NCBI GenBank assembly: GCA_022376925.1
Contig: JAIOJX010000032.1
Location: 204,844,939-204,908,938, forward strand
Origin: Tragulus kanchil
Taxonomy: Eukaryota > Chordata > Mammalia > Artiodactyla > Tragulidae
DNA length: 64,000 bases
Direction: 5' to 3'
The notes under the pieces are model-generated. The model saw nothing but the letters and a program-made list of their open reading frames with translations, was not told where the DNA came from and did not search any database. The translations under genes and the position numbers were made by a program. Below, piece by piece: positions 1 through 12,640 of the stretch (positions within the stretch are counted from its first letter, which is position 1; each line of letters opens with the position of its first letter).

Positions 1-1271
1 TCAGGATTGTTCTCAAAGGGAAAGCTGGAAAAGTCATCTCCCAAGAGTCCCTCAAAAGCCACAAGTCCCAGACACACTAACAAAATAAGGGGACAGCCAG
101 GAGCCACCCTACCTCTCTGTTGTTGTTGTTGTTTTTTTAAGACCTCAGAAAAGATAATGCAGATATATGACGCTAAATGTAATGAGTACAAATTGCAACT
201 ACTCAGAAGCTATACCTTGATAAAGCTGAACTGCAGCAACAGGGAGATAAGACAAGAAACTGGACTAGAGGACATTTAGAAAAAAGGGTCTAACAGGTCA
301 ATGATTTCCAAATGCCGGTCTATCGACCAGTGTCCAGCTGGCTACAGATAATCACCTGTAAAGGGAATGGGCGTCTGTTTTTACATTTTTTCCCCTAGCT
401 TTACTGAGATGTAATTGACATATAACATTGTATACCTTGAAGGTGTGCAGCGTGTTCACTTATATATTTATATACTGCAAGATGATTACCACCATAGGAT
501 GGGTGTGTGCTTTAGAATTGCAGATTTCCAGTCACCACCCACCCCGAGAGCATTCTGGTTCAGGTTAGAGACAGACTCTCAGGACTGGTGCTTGTAACAA
601 GCTGCCCTGACAGTTCCGATGTTCAGTCAACTTTTCAAATTACTTGAGTCCTTGTGACGCATGTCTCGTTGCTTCCTTACATTCCCCACGGGCCCAGCCT
701 GGTTCCTTTCTTCCACGCTGGCTGACACTGACAGCTTGCTAACCCATCTCCTGCCTCTCTCTTACCTTTAAGCAGTTGAGAGCCAAACCAATGACTCTAG
801 AGAGCAGAAAAGGCATACAGTAAAGAGAAATAGGAGTTAGTGTCCAAAAAGAGCTTTCCTTCTTGGGAAAAGCCATCATGTAACCTCTCAAAATGGCACT
901 TTTCTCATCTTTGAAAATAGTGGTTAAAAAATGTGCTGACACAATCATTCATAGACAACCTGCTTCTGGGTCAGGGTTTCATATGTAGTAGAGCAGCTCC
1001 CTCGCTGCGATCTATTGAAAGTCAGCCCTCGACACAAGAGTTTGTAAAGAAAATGAAAAAAGAAAACAAAATTAACACAAACGAAAAGTAATTAAGCAAA
1101 AAAAAAAAGAAAGAAAGAAAAGTGCCCACATTACCATGATCAAACAAACCTATGGATCCAAGCATCTAGTGACATGTGATCTAAGTTTTAATCACATTAT
1201 CTCTGTGTTCAAAAACACCCAGGGGCTACTGGAGCCTACATGTCTTGTCTAGTCTGGCTGACTGGTCTCTC
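1..1271. other. Intergenic, no gene seen
   Basis: No conserved exon is recognised. A short L1-3'-UTR-like stretch lies at about 395-515 (gctttactgagatgtaattg). A tgttgttgtt run sits at 119-134 and an A/GAAA run at about 1100-1122. Confidence 0.6.
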
Positions 1272-1765
1272 TTCCTTTGGAAACTCTTTCTCTTTCTCTG
1301 TTCTGCGATATTATAGTCAGTCCCAAAGCCTCTACAATGAGCACGTGACCCAAGCTAAGCCAATAAGACTCTATCCTGGGAATCCGAATGCTGAGTGGGA
1401 ATTCAGGGATGAGAGGTTTGAAGTTGAGTCATGGATTCATCCTCTGGAGATCCCCTCTCGCTTGGTCAGTTCTTCCTTCAATTTTGTAAACTCCCTGCTG
1501 TCCTTCCAACAGATTGTCTTCTTTTATTTCATCTAACCTAGAATTGATTCCTGTCTTCTGAAACAAAGAGCCCTAGATGATACGGCACCTTATTGTCTAC
1601 AGAATGAAGTAGGCAAACCTCTCATCCTGTGTTACAAATACTCCACAATTGTGTTTGCCTCTTACTTAATGGCCCTTCCCTAACTAAACTTAAGTCCTTG
1701 TGCAACAATCCCCTGGGAGCTAGCTATTAGGCTGTTTGCATTTTATGGGCAAAAAGGAGGCCCAG

Positions 1766-2084
1766 GGCTTCCCCTGGTGGTCCAGTGGGTAAGGACACCA
1801 CCTTGCAGTGCAAGGGGCGCCGGTTCGATCCCTGGCCTGGGAAGATCCCACGTGCCGCGGAGCGGCTGGACTGATGTGTCCAATTACCGAGCCGGAGCTC
1901 TGGCGCGCATGCGCCCAGAGCTGGTGCTCTGCGACCACAGATGCCACCGCGATGGGAGGCCCACAGGAGCCAAAGAACAAAGACAGACGAAAATATAGAA
2001 AGACCAACAGAAGTGGCCCGCCCGCTCCCCTCCCTCCCCAACCCGACCCCGCCCAAAATAAACAAATAAATCTTTAAAAAAAAA
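1766..2084 (+). mobile_element. Long CHR-type tRNA-Glu SINE
   Basis: The SINE has a tRNA-like head with A box tggtccagtgg and B box ggttcgatccc. A CpG-rich body follows (cacgtgccgcggagcggctg), then a C-rich 3' part and a tail of aaataaa units with ctttaaaa. It is flanked by a perfect TSD, aaaaaggaggcccag, at 1751-1765 and 2085-2099, as expected of L1-machinery insertion. A second copy in duplication 1 is listed separately. Confidence 0.9.
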
Positions 2085-2869
2085 AAAAAGGAGGCCCAGT
2101 TCATTTCTGTCCTATGACAGATGGCTTGACGTATTTCAGTCAGATATAATTGAGAACTAGCTCTGACATTTAAAAGTAAGGAAAGGCATCCTGTGGCCCA
2201 AAGTAGAAATGTTTCCTAGAGACTAAGATTACAGAGAATTTGGGTATCAACCAAGTTCTGGGGATATTTTTTAAAGTATATACTAAAGGATATATCCTAT
2301 TTCTTTGGCTAGAAATTAGATTTGGAAGTTTAAGATAGAGGGCCTTTTTACTGGATGCTCAGAGAAGAGTTGGCTTTCCTTTGGAAACTCTTTCTCTTTC
2401 TCTGTTCTGCGATATTATAGTCAGTCCCAAAGCCTCTACAATGAGCACGTGACCCAAGCTAAGCCAATAAGACTCTATCCTGGGAATCCGAATGCTGAGT
2501 GGGAATTCAGGGATGAGAGGTTTGAAGTTGAGTCATGGATTCATCCTCTGGAGATCCCCTCTCGCTTGGTCAGTTCTTCCTTCAATTTTGTAAACTCCCT
2601 GCTGTCCTTCCAACAGATTGTCTTCTTTTATTTCATCTAACCTAGAATTGATTCCTGTCTTCTGAAACAAAGAGCCCTAGATGATACGGCACCTTATTGT
2701 CTACAGAATGAAGTAGGCAAACCTCTCATCCTGTGTTACAAATACTCCACAATTGTGTTTGCCTCTTACTTAATGGCCCTTCCCTAACTAAACTTAAGTC
2801 CTTGTGCAACAATCCCCTGGGAGCTAGCTATTAGGCTGTTTGCATTTTATGGGCAAAAAGGAGGCCCAG

Positions 2870-3186
2870 GGACTTCCCTAGTGGTCCAGTGGGTAGGACA
2901 CCACCTTGCAGTGCAAGGGGCGCCGGTTCGATCCCTGGCCTGGGAAGATCCCACGTGCCGCGGAGCGGCTGGACTGATGTGTCCAATTACCGAGCCGGAG
3001 CTCTGGCGCGCATGCGCCCAGAGCTGGTGCTCTGCGACCACAGATGCCACCGCGATGGGAGGCCCACAGGAGCCAAAGAACAAAGACAGACGAAAATAAA
3101 GAAAGACCAACAGAAGGGGCCCCGCCCGCTCCCTCCCTCCCCAACCCGACCCGCCCAAAATAAACAAATAAACCTTTAAAAAAAAA
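2870..3186 (+). mobile_element. Long CHR-type SINE, duplicate of the 1766 element
   Basis: It has the same TSD (2855-2869 and 3187-3201) and body as the element at 1766. The identical insertion site shows this is a copy of one insertion, not a second insertion. It differs by a few substitutions and by C, G and A run lengths. Confidence 0.9.
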
Positions 3187-3447
3187 AAAAAGGAGGCCCA
3201 GTTCATTTCTGTCCTATGACAGATGGCTTGACGTATTTCAGTCAGATATAATTGAGAACTAGCTCTGACATTTAAAAGTAAGGAAAGGCATCCTGTGGCC
3301 CAAAGTAGAAATGTTTCCTAGAGACTAAGATTACAGAGAATTTGGGTATCAACCAAGTTCTGGGGATATTTTTTAAAGTATATACTAAAGGATATATCCT
3401 ATTTCTTTGGCTAGAAATTAGATTTGGAAGTTTAAGATAGAGGGCCT

Positions 3448-4209
3448 GACTGATGCTCAATGAGGCCAGACGCTCCTGGATGTATATATTGTAATCTTCT
3501 GGGTTATGCATTTGGGGATTCAGAAAGGTTATTTGTACCCTCAGGACATCTTGATGACCTGGGAAATCTTATTCATAAGTGCTGAATTTTGAGAACTTAA
3601 ATGTAGAAGACTGTAATTTTTAAAAAAGAAAAGAAAGGAATATAAATTCTTAAGTGATCACAAATAAAATTAAGAAATGTTGATTTTTAATTGATCTGAA
3701 GGCAAGACTCTTAGTAAATTCTCTTTCCCTTCCTTATCTGTCCTGCTCCCTCTGATAATACTGTTAGCTCTAGTCACCAACTAGCGCTTGCTATCTGGGG
3801 CCCCGGTCACCAGACGTTTTATATTCCTCAATAGTGGAGAGAGGTAATAATTAAGGTAATTTCTTCTTCAAGAATGATGCAATGAACAAGGCAAGCTTGG
3901 AGTCGAACGAATGGAGGTTTATATCCTACTCTGGCACTTGTTAGCAGTTTAATTTCAAGCAAGTTATTTCCCCTCTAAGTTTCAGTTTATCTGTGGAATG
4001 GGGACACACTGCTCCTCACCTCCAAGATTCTGATTCTGTTGGCCCATGAGGGCTGTGGATCATGGGCATTTTATTGTGAGGATCAAATGTATCAAAAGTC
4101 TAGCCTAGTGCCCAGTTCTGAGTCTGTCTGCAATGTTCCTTTCCCTCTCCTACTGTGATCTCTTCCCTAGCAATATCTATTGATTTCCACCCCAGACCTC
4201 CTATCACAT
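3448..4209. other. Intergenic, unassigned
   Basis: AT-rich unique sequence with a weak MIR-like stretch around 3935-4115 (agcaagttatttcccctcta). No gene signal. Confidence 0.5.
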
Positions 4210-4221
4210 TATATACAGGTA

Positions 4222-4786
4222 CGTGCATGTATTTAGTTGCCATTCATGTGCCACTCTTCGTGGCCCCATGGACTGTAGTCCACAAGGCTCCCCTGTCCAT
4301 GGGGTTTTTTTTTTTTTTTTTTTTTTAAAGATTTATTTATTTATTTTGGGTGGGGGTCGGGTTGGAGAGGGAGGGGAGCGGGCAGGCCACTTCTATTGGT
4401 CTTTCATTTCTCTATTTGCATCCGTCTTTGTTCTTTGGCTCCTGTGGGCCTCCCATCGTGGTGGCCTCTGTTGTCGCAGAGCACGGGCTCTGGGCACATG
4501 CGCTCCAGAGCTCTGGCTAGGTAATTGGACACATCAGTCCAGCCGCTCCGCGGCACGTGAGATCTTCCCAGGCCAGGGATCGAACCGGCGCCCCTTGCAC
4601 TGCAAGGTGGTGTCCTTACCCACTGGACCACCAGGGGAAGCCCCTGTCCATGGGGTTTTACAGAAAAGAATACTGGAACAGGCTTGCCAGTTCCTCCTCC
4701 AGGGGATTTTCCTGACCCAGGGATTGAACCTGTGTCTCTGCATTGACAGGCGAATTCTTTACCACCGAGTCGCCTGGGAAGGCCCC
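4222..4786 (-). mobile_element. Bov-tA SINE interrupted by a younger SINE
   Basis: A minus-strand Bov-tA is split into 4222-4304 and 4641-4786 by the CHR-type SINE between them. The whole unit is flanked by a 12-bp TSD, tatatacaggta, at 4210-4221 and 4787-4798. Landmarks are ccatggactgtagtcc near the left end and gattgaacctgtgtctctgc near the right end. Confidence 0.88.
4305..4640 (-). mobile_element. Long CHR-type SINE nested in Bov-tA
   Basis: A minus-strand SINE begins with a T run and the G-rich complement of the C-rich tail, and ends gggaagcc. The target duplication cccctgtccatgggg (4290-4304 and 4641-4655) lies inside Bov-tA. The CHR-type family was therefore active after this Bov-tA inserted. 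Confidence 0.9.
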
Positions 4787-4798
4787 TATATACAGGTA

Positions 4799-5552
4799 TC
4801 TATACACTCAAATGTGTGATTTTAACATATATTCTATGTACATATGCATTCATTTGTTCAACCAATAGTTATTGAGAATCCATTTGTACCAGGCACTGTG
4901 ATTAAACCAGTTAGACAGGTTTCCTGCTCTCTTGGGACTTACTTTCTAGTAGGGGAGCGATGTGCTAGGGAGGTGCAGGTGTAGGGGAGGAATACCATGT
5001 GGGCTGCTCCTGAGGCCCAGGGGGAGCCAACCCAGAACCAGACCAGGGAAGCGCATGCCAAGAAGAAGGCAGAGCTGTTGAAATGGGAAAGGAATGGGAC
5101 CCAATTTGATGTTTATGAAGTATCACTCCAGCTGCTGTGTCTCGGTGTATGACACATGGCCAGGATGGAAGCCAGTCCACGTAACTACAACACGTCACCC
5201 CAGATACATAGACTCCCAGAGTCAGAAAGAAGCACAGAGGAGCTCTGGCCCAGAGACGCAGGAATGCCTGGGGCATCTCCCATTGAGGGAACTCTGGGCC
5301 TCATCTCTACCTGCCCTGCGCAGTCACCCGGGGCACTGCTAATAAAGTTCCGGGGATTCATAGCCTCCATCACAGGCAAAGAGAATCAGAATCTTATAGA
5401 TGGGGCCAGGTTACTGGGACTTTTGGGGGGTAAAACTCCCCAGAATATATTCAGAGTTGAGAATCACAGTGTCTGGATGAACTCTCCAGGGCCCAAGCTC
5501 TTGACACCTTTCCAATGGCTGGGCATCGCGTTGCTACAATGTTCTTTTTATA
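4799..5552. other. Intergenic, unassigned
   Basis: Unique G+C-moderate sequence. Open frames up to 140 codons overlap on both strands without recognisable domains. A MER5-like tract lies at 5375-5485. Confidence 0.5.
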
Positions 5553-7816
5553 GTGGACTAAAATCAGCCTCTGGCTAGCTTCCCTGCACACCCACTCTTG
5601 TGGGGAATCCCCACTTTCACCCCCATCACCACACCCACCATTACCCAAGGCAAATCTTGGCAAAGGGGAGCGAAAGAAATGCGGGAACCCTGGATAGGAG
5701 AGGAAGAGTTGCCAGGCTTCTGGGCACCCTTCCCACCCTCTGCAGGGTCCCATCTAACAGGTCCTTGCACCTGGAGGCACTGTGTGGGCTGCTCAGAGCC
5801 CAGACTTGTGGCAGCAGTGGCCAACACATCCGCAGGAGGTGACCGTCCCCTCCCACCACGTCCACACTGGTAAGAACTGGAAGGGGCTTTAGCATAAGTA
5901 GTTTAATTCTAACTTAACCATGGGTGGGCGGAGGAGGGAGCCAGACACTAAATATAGTCAGTCAGTCTCCTATTTCTGGGGTATTCCTAGAAGCTTGAGA
6001 AGGGGGAAGGGAATTTGATCAACCACCTTCTGGCAGGCTTTGTGCTCTATAATTTTCAATCCTCACAAAAGCTTCATGGAGCAGATGCTGTTCTTCTCGT
6101 GGAGAGTTACGAGACTGAGGTTCAAAGAGGTGAAGGAATTTTCTTGGCTAAGGTCACGTGACAGATCAGTGCCCAGGGCTCAGTGAAAATTGAGTCGCCC
6201 TCCCGTTTCGTTCACCAGCGTTCCATGCTCCCTGTTGTCCTTCTCTAGAATCTTCCTTCAGCAGAGAGATAAACAGCATCACCTTTTCCCCAGGCCACCG
6301 CATCTGAGACCAGGAGCCAGCTCCCCAGCTCCCGCTGCCCGCTGCCCATTACTCTGTGGCCCCGGCCCCCTGGGCACCTTCTACCAGTGCCTAGCTGATT
6401 CAGGCTCCTCTCTCTTCTTCCTCAATCATGTTTCCTACAAACGTAGGCCAGAGCACAAAAAAACTCTAAAGTGTTAAGAAAAAAAGCCAAGTGAGGAGGC
6501 TGAAAGGTTATCCATTTGGTTTGCCTGTTTTGACGGAAGGGCGTAGGGAGGGAACCTCTTTCACTCCTGTTGTGACATGTAGCAGATGCTTTACCTGTGT
6601 TGCAGTGATTTTGCATATTGATTCCTCAGCCGTGAGAAACTTTCCAACCACTCCAGGCCTCCTGTGATCTCTCCTTTAAAGGCTGTGGACTAAAATCAGC
6701 CTCTGGCTAGCTTCCTGCACACCCACTCTTGTGGGGAATCCCCACTTTCACCCCATCACCACACCCACCATTACCCAAGGCAAATCTTGGCAAAGGGAGC
6801 GAAGAAATGCGGGAACCCTGGATAGAGAGGAAGAGTTGCCAGGCTTCTGGGCACCCTTCCCACCCTCTGCAGGGTCCCATCTAACAGGTCCTTGCACCTG
6901 GAGGCACTGTGTGGGCTGCTCAGAGCCCAGACTTGTGGCAGCAGTGGCCAACACATCCGCAGGAGGTGACCGTCCCCTCCCACCACGTCCACACTGGTAA
7001 GAACGGGAAAGGGGGCTTTAGCATAAGTAGTTTAATTCTAACTTAACCATGGGTGGGCGGAGGAGGGAGCCAGACACTAAATATAGTCAGTCAGTCTCCT
7101 ATTTCTGGGGTATTCCTAGAAGCTTGAGAAGGGGGAAGGGAATTTGATCAACCACCTTCTGGCAGGCTTTGTGCTCTATAATTTTCAATCCTCACAAAAG
7201 CTTCATGGAGCAGATGCTGTTCTTCTCGTGGAGAGTTACGAGACTGAGGTTCAAAGAGGTGAAGGAATTTTCTTGGCTAAGGTCACGTGACAGATCAGTG
7301 CCCAGGGCTCAGTGAAAATTGAGTCGCCCTCCCGTTTCGTTCACCAGCGTTCCATGCTCCCTGTTGTCCTTCTCTAGAATCTTCCTTCAGCAGAGAGATA
7401 AACAGCATCACCTTTTCCCCAGGCCACCGCATCTGAGACCAGGAGCCAGCTCCCCAGCTCCCGCTGCCCGCTGCCCATTACTCTGTGGCCCCGGCCCCCT
7501 GGGCACCTTCTACCAGTGCCTAGCTGATTCAGGCTCCTCTCTCTTCTTCCTCAATCATGTTTCCTACAAACGTAGGCCAGAGCACAAAAAAACTCTAAAG
7601 TGTTAAGAAAAAAAGCCAAGTGAGGAGGCTGAAAGGTTATCCATTTGGTTTGCCTGTTTTGACGGAAGGGCGTAGGGAGGGAACCTCTTTCACTCCTGTT
7701 GTGACATGTAGCAGATGCTTTACCTGTGTTGCAGTGATTTTGCATATTGATTCCTCAGCCGTGAGAAACTTTCCAACCACTCCAGGCCTCCTGTGATCTC
7801 TCCTTTAAAGGCTGTG
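5553..7816. repeat. Direct duplication 2 (about 1.13 kb)
   Basis: Copy A is 5553-6687 and copy B is 6685-7816, offset 1132 falling to 1129. The copies abut with a shared gtg and no linker. Copy B lacks several single bases in C, G and A runs that copy A has. The content is non-coding and includes a MIR-like stretch. Its last 90 bp overlap the start of duplication 3, so that stretch occurs three times (about 6598, 7726 and 8837). Confidence 0.95.
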
Positions 7817-9934
7817 CCCACAGCCTTAGCACTTGCCTAAGAAACTGATTTATCCTGTAATGTTCTCTTACTGTTGTATATGGACATGTTATGACCAACC
7901 ACTGTCCCCACCCCATGTTAAACTTACGGGTTTTGCTCTATACTCCATCTGGGCTTCCTAACACTGAGTTACTAATGAGTTCTTGTTGACTAAATGATTG
8001 GCTGACCAGTATGACGGACCATTCAATTGAAACCTGAAAGGTCGAAACCACACCCAGACCTCAGAAGACCAGGGACTAGAGAAAGAAGCCAATCTTCATG
8101 ATGTCTTGCTTTCAATGCAAAACTCAGTCTCTGGAGGAAGCCATTCCTATAACCACGATCCTCTCCCACCTAAAGGAAACTTCCTCCAGCTCCTGGGAAA
8201 CCATTCCCCACTTCCCCTTGGAACTCAGGAGTTAACATAATTATCTCAGCGGCTCTGCTAGGCCCTTTATGAATCTTATCTTAGTTAATCCCCACAGTCA
8301 ACCATTTCACAGCTAAGAAAATTCACGATCAGAAAGGGCAAGTTGCTCTGATGTACAGCCAACCAGTAAAAAGCAGAAATGGGATCAGCACCCAGGTGCC
8401 CTGGGCCACAAAGCACCAGGTCCCCTGACGCTCTTGTTTGTGCTTCATCTCAACCAGATTCAAGGCTCCTCAAGGTGGAGACCAGGTTGGGGTTCCCCAC
8501 AAGCCTCCGCACAGGGCAGGGGCCTAGTGAGTGTTGGCTCAGTGAATTGCCAGGAAGTTTACCCTGATTATGCATTGTGTGAGAAAAAGTATTGGGGGAA
8601 AGAGGAAATGTTTGTGTAGTGATAAGGCCTGTGTGCTTGAGGGTGGCCCCACGTCCTGGGCCAGCCACAAGAAGTGGGAGTGTGGGCAGCAGAGTGGAGC
8701 CTGCTGAGAGGCCCCACCCTGGCAGCCGCCAAGGGGAGAACTGAGGGAGGCTGGAGACCTGGGATCCGGTGAAGGATGGAGCAGCATCCCGGAGGTTGAC
8801 TGGCTCTGCTTCCCTGAGCATGCTGGGTGAGGACAGGTGTTGCAGTGATTTTGCATATTGATTTCCTCAGCCGTGAGAAACTTTCCAACCACTCCAGGCC
8901 TCCTGTGATCTCTCCTTTAAAGGCTGTGCCCACAGCCTTAGCACTTGCCTAAGAAACTGATTTATCCTGTAATGTTCTCTTACTGTTGTATATGGACATG
9001 TTATGACCAACCACTGTCCCCACCCCATGTTAAACTTACGGGTTTTGCTCTATACTCCATCTGGGCTTCCTAACACTGAGTTACTAATGAGTTCTTGTTG
9101 ACTAAATGATTGGCTGACCAGTATGACGGACCATTCAATTGAAACCTGAAAGGTCGAAACCACACCCAGACCTCAGAAGACCAGGGACTAGAGAAAGAAG
9201 CCAATCTTCATGATGTCTTGCTTTCAATGCAAAACTCAGTCTCTGGAGGAAGCCATTCCTATAACCACGATCCTCTCCCACCTAAAGGAAACTTCCTCCA
9301 GCTCCTGGGAAACCATTCCCCACTTCCCCTTGGAACTCAGGAGTTAACATAATTATCTCAGCGGCTCTGCTAGGCCCTTTATGAATCTTATCTTAGTTAA
9401 TCCCCACAGTCAACCATTTCACAGCTAAGAAAATTCACGATCAGAAAGGGCAAGTTGCTCTGATGTACAGCCAACCAGTAAAAAGCAGAAATGGGATCAG
9501 CACCCAGGTGCCCTGGGCCACAAAGCACCAGGTCCCCTGACGCTCTTGTTTGTGCTTCATCTCAACCAGATTCAAGGCTCCTCAAGGTGGAGACCAGGTT
9601 GGGGTTCCCCACAAGCCTCCGCACAGGGCAGGGGCCTAGTGAGTGTTGGCTCAGTGAATTGCCAGGAAGTTTACCCTGATTATGCATTGTGTGAGAAAAA
9701 GTATTGGGGGAAAGAGGAAATGTTTGTGTAGTGATAAGGCCTGTGTGCTTGAGGGTGGCCCCACGTCCTGGGCCAGCCACAAGAAGTGGGAGTGTGGGCA
9801 GCAGAGTGGAGCCTGCTGAGAGGCCCCACCCTGGCAGCCGCCAAGGGGAGAACTGAGGGAGGCTGGAGACCTGGGATCCGGTGAAGGATGGAGCAGCATC
9901 CCGGAGGTTGACTGGCTCTGCTTCCCTGGCATGC
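7726..9934. repeat. Direct duplication 3 (about 1.1 kb)
   Basis: Copy A is 7726-8823 and copy B is 8837-9934, offset 1111. The junction carries a 13-nt linker (8825-8836 region) that replaces the true continuation. Each copy contains a MIR remnant (8235-8400 and 9346-9511). The copies are nearly identical. Confidence 0.95.
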
Positions 9935-11280
9935 AGGCTTCGACCATCGTAGGAGCTGCAGAGACAGGAAAGGAAGAGGGAGGAAGGTTCTTGGTGGACA
10001 CCAGGGCCACCTGGGGGCCGAGAGAGAGAAACCAGCCAGAGTGGCTCTGTGTGAGGCGAGGGACTTGGGTTTGGGAGACCCTGGGGGCAGAGGTAGGATT
10101 TGAAGGTGCTCCCCAGGAAAATGGAGGAGAACAATGGTTTGATTTAACACCTCTGAGAAGAGGGTATTTTCTTGGAGGGCCCCCAGGCCAAGGAAGCAAA
10201 GTCTGGAAAAGCATGGTTGGGAGAGATCAGAAAAGGTGGAGCTTGCTGTGGGGAAGCTGCGGGAGGGAAGCTGAGGAAGCCGGTTCAGAGAGATGGCCGG
10301 GCCTGATGAGAGCAAAGCGGGTGCCTGCAGCTGCGATCATGGAGATCATGGATGCAGAGCACAGAGGAGCAGAGGGAGCGGGGACCCAAGCTGACCCTGC
10401 ACATCTTGGCCGCATCATGCCCTGACTGAAGCACTCTGGGCAAGTTACTTAACCTGCTCTCCCTCAGTTTCCTTATCAGAGAAATGAGAGGTAATAATAC
10501 CATCTGCCTTATATCATTGTTGAGAGAGTCACATGAGCTAATGCATGGACTGAGCTTAGCACAGTGCCCAGAAAAGAAAAAGATTCAACAAAGGTGAGCA
10601 GTAATTGGTGACAATGGGGAATGTTTCTGGGAGCAAGGGATCTAGAAATACAGTGAAAAAATAAGCCGTGCCAGCCAGTTCTGTTTCATCACAACTTAAT
10701 TCACCGATTGCACACTACATGCCGGAAACTATTCTGAGTGTTGTCAGTGTTTGACTTCATTTAATCCTCACCATAGGCTTCAGAGGTAGACACTATAATT
10801 TTTCTCATTTACCTGAGGAAGCAGACAGAGAGGTTAGTTAACTCGCCTGAACTCACACAGTTCGTAGGTAACACAACTCAAGAATTCTGACTCCAGGACT
10901 ACACACTTACATCCTGCCTCTCATCAGCTTAAATACATGTAAGGCACCTAGAGACACAGCAGAGAACTGGTGGTGGAGTACACAGCATGACTTCCCAAAC
11001 CTCTGCTTTGCCAGAATCTCCCAGGGAGATGATCTAAAATGCACACACTGGGGAGCAATGCCCAGAAAGCCTGACTCTGGCAGCAGTGACGGGGAGGGTA
11101 GCGAGGTAAGGACAGAAATTTGATTTTTAATCAGCTCCACGGTGATTTTGATGCAGGTGGTCTAGAAGTAGGAGGGGAACACATAATAAAGGAATTACTA
11201 GATGGCCCAAAGGAAATAACACCTGGGTGGTGGGAAGAGGCAAGTTCTCCTTGATAAGGTGGCATTTGACCTGGGCTTTT
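9935..11280. other. Intergenic with MIR and MER5-like remnants
   Basis: MIR-type text lies at about 10430-10575 (gggcaagttacttaacctgc) and 10690-10895 (catttaatcctcaccatagg), followed by the MER5-like piece at 10985. The 164-codon open frame beginning at 9931 has no family resemblance I recognise. Confidence 0.55.
10985..11165 (+). mobile_element. MER5-like remnant
   Basis: The text ttgccagaatctcccaggga and tttaatcagctccacggtga resembles MER5A arms. It is degraded and supported only by pattern. Similar remnants lie at about 20990-21130 (copied at 22113-22253) and 5375-5485. Confidence 0.4.
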
Positions 11281-11332
11281 TTTTTTTTCAACTGAGGTAT
11301 AACGTACATATAACATTACAATAGTTTCAAGA

Positions 11333-11450
11333 TCACCTGGAGAAGGAAATGGCAACCCCCTCCAGTATTCTTGGGAAATCCCATGAATAGAGGAGTCTGG
11401 CAGGCTACAGTCCATGGGGTTGCAGAGTCAGATAAAACTAAGCAACAACA
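11333..11450 (+). mobile_element. Bov-tA fragment
   Basis: The text cctggagaaggaaatggcaa, then ccagtattcttgggaaatcc and gctacagtccatggggttgc, is the 3' part of Bov-tA. The tRNA-like head is missing. It inserted into the old L1 sequence. Confidence 0.8.
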
Positions 11451-11590
11451 ATAGTTGATTTACAATATTATGCTAGTTACAGGTGTACAGCAAAGTGATT
11501 CAGTTACACACACATATATATATATATGTATATATATATATAAATACGTATGTTCTTTTTCAGCTTCTTTTTCTTTGCAGATTATCATAA

Positions 11591-12406
11591 CTTTTTTTTA
11601 ACTTTTACTTTTTTTTTTTTAATTTATTTATCTTTTGGGGGGGTGAGGTGGGGAGGGAGGGGGATGGGTGGGCCACTTCTATTGGTCTTTCATTTCTCCG
11701 TTTTCATCCGTCTTTGTTCTTTGGCTCCTGCGGGCCTCCCATCGCGGTGGCCTCTGTCGTTGCAGAGCACCGGCTCCGGGCGCATGTGCCCCAGAGCTCC
11801 AGCTCAGTAATTGGACACATCAGTCCAGCTGCTCCGCGGCACGTGGGATCTTCCCAGGCCAGGGATTGAACCGGCGCCCCTTGCACTGCAAGGCGGTGTC
11901 CTTACCCACTGGACCACCAGGGGAAGCCCTTATTTTACTTTTAACTTTTAGAGTTTTGTTGTTTACAGATATGTATGTTCCCAGATTAGTCATATGTATA
12001 TCCCCCACATCCCACCCCTCCAGACCGTCACACAGCACACCTGCAAGATCCCCTTTTCTCACAGAGCAATGACTAAAGCTATTTTCTTCACATATGATAG
12101 TGCAGGCCTTCATGGTACTTCCTTTACGCCTCCCACTCACTGTTCCTTCCCCACAATGTCCATATGTCCACTGTCCATGTCTGTTTCTCCATTGCTTCAC
12201 TGCATGTGCCATCATCACCATCCTACTAGATTCCATATATATGTGTTAGTATATTGTACTTATCCTTCTCTTTTTGACTGACTTCACTTTTTATGATAGG
12301 TTCTAGATCCAGCCACCTCATTAGGGCTGATTCTTCTGCATTTCTTTTTATAGCTGTGTAGTATTCCATTGTATATATGTACCAGAGCTTTTGTATCCAT
12401 TTGTCG
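11591..12406 (-). mobile_element. 5'-truncated L1 with ORF2 C-terminus, nested SINE in its tail
   Basis: On the minus strand, 12406 down to 12226 encodes the end of L1 ORF2: KWIQKLWYIYTMEYYTAIKR, then WLDLEPIIKSEVSQKEKDKY and a stop after HIYGI. The 3' UTR runs to about 11930 and ends in the tail ctgtaaacaacaaaactcta-like text. The T-rich end continues at 11591-11608 across an inserted SINE. A TSD, agattatcataa, at 11579-11590 and 12407-12418 brackets the insertion. It is a dead, strongly truncated copy. Positions 12325-12406 recur at 13419-13500 through duplication 4. Confidence 0.8.
11609..11929 (-). mobile_element. Long CHR-type SINE inside the L1 tail
   Basis: A minus-strand SINE with T run, G-rich block, conserved body (tccagctgctccgcggcacg) and head ending ggggaagccc. 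It sits between the poly(T) end and the 3' UTR of the antisense L1 at 11591-12406. It is the youngest layer of this nest. Confidence 0.88.
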
Positions 12407-12429
12407 AGATTATCATAAAATTTTATAAG

Positions 12430-12556
12430 AATTTTACTTAAATAATTTTTGGCCACACCCTGAGGCATATGGGACTTAGCTCCCCTACTAGGGATCCAAC
12501 CCATATCCCCTGCATTGGAAGATGGCGTCTTAACCACTGGGCCACCAGGGGAGTCC
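12430..12556 (-). mobile_element. CHR-2-like SINE
   Basis: A minus-strand element from ttttggccacaccctgaggc to aaccactgggccaccagggg and gagtccc, the complement of the CHR-2 tRNA-like head. It is repeated at about 13524-13650 in copy B of duplication 4. Confidence 0.8.
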
Positions 12557-12640
12557 CTATCATTAGATTGAGTAGAGCTCCCTGTGCTATATAGTAAGCC
12601 CTTGTTGGTTATCTATTTTATACATGTTACTGTGTAAATA

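Larger units (their letters stand above)
1272..3447. repeat. Direct duplication 1 (about 1.1 kb)
   Basis: Copy A is 1272-2345 and copy B is 2376-3447, offset 1102-1104. Each carries a full long CHR-type SINE with the same TSD. The 30-nt linker 2346-2375 looks like a noisy continuation of the sequence that follows copy B: both contain ctgatgctca-like text after agggcct. Copy differences are mostly single-base indels in C, G and A runs. Confidence 0.95.

Noticed and set aside
9931..10425. 164-codon open frame on the + strand
   Set aside because: No domain, signal or family resemblance. It starts at a duplication edge in intergenic DNA with overlapping open frames on the other strand, so it is probably chance in G+C-rich sequence.
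11510..11541. TA-rich stretch as an origin or promoter
   Set aside because: A simple TA microsatellite within L1-like sequence, with no other supporting signal.
12226..12537. 103-codon minus-strand frame as a host gene
   Set aside because: Its C-terminal part is L1 ORF2 (YIYTMEYYTAIKR) and its N-terminal part is a CHR-2 SINE; it is a fusion by insertion.
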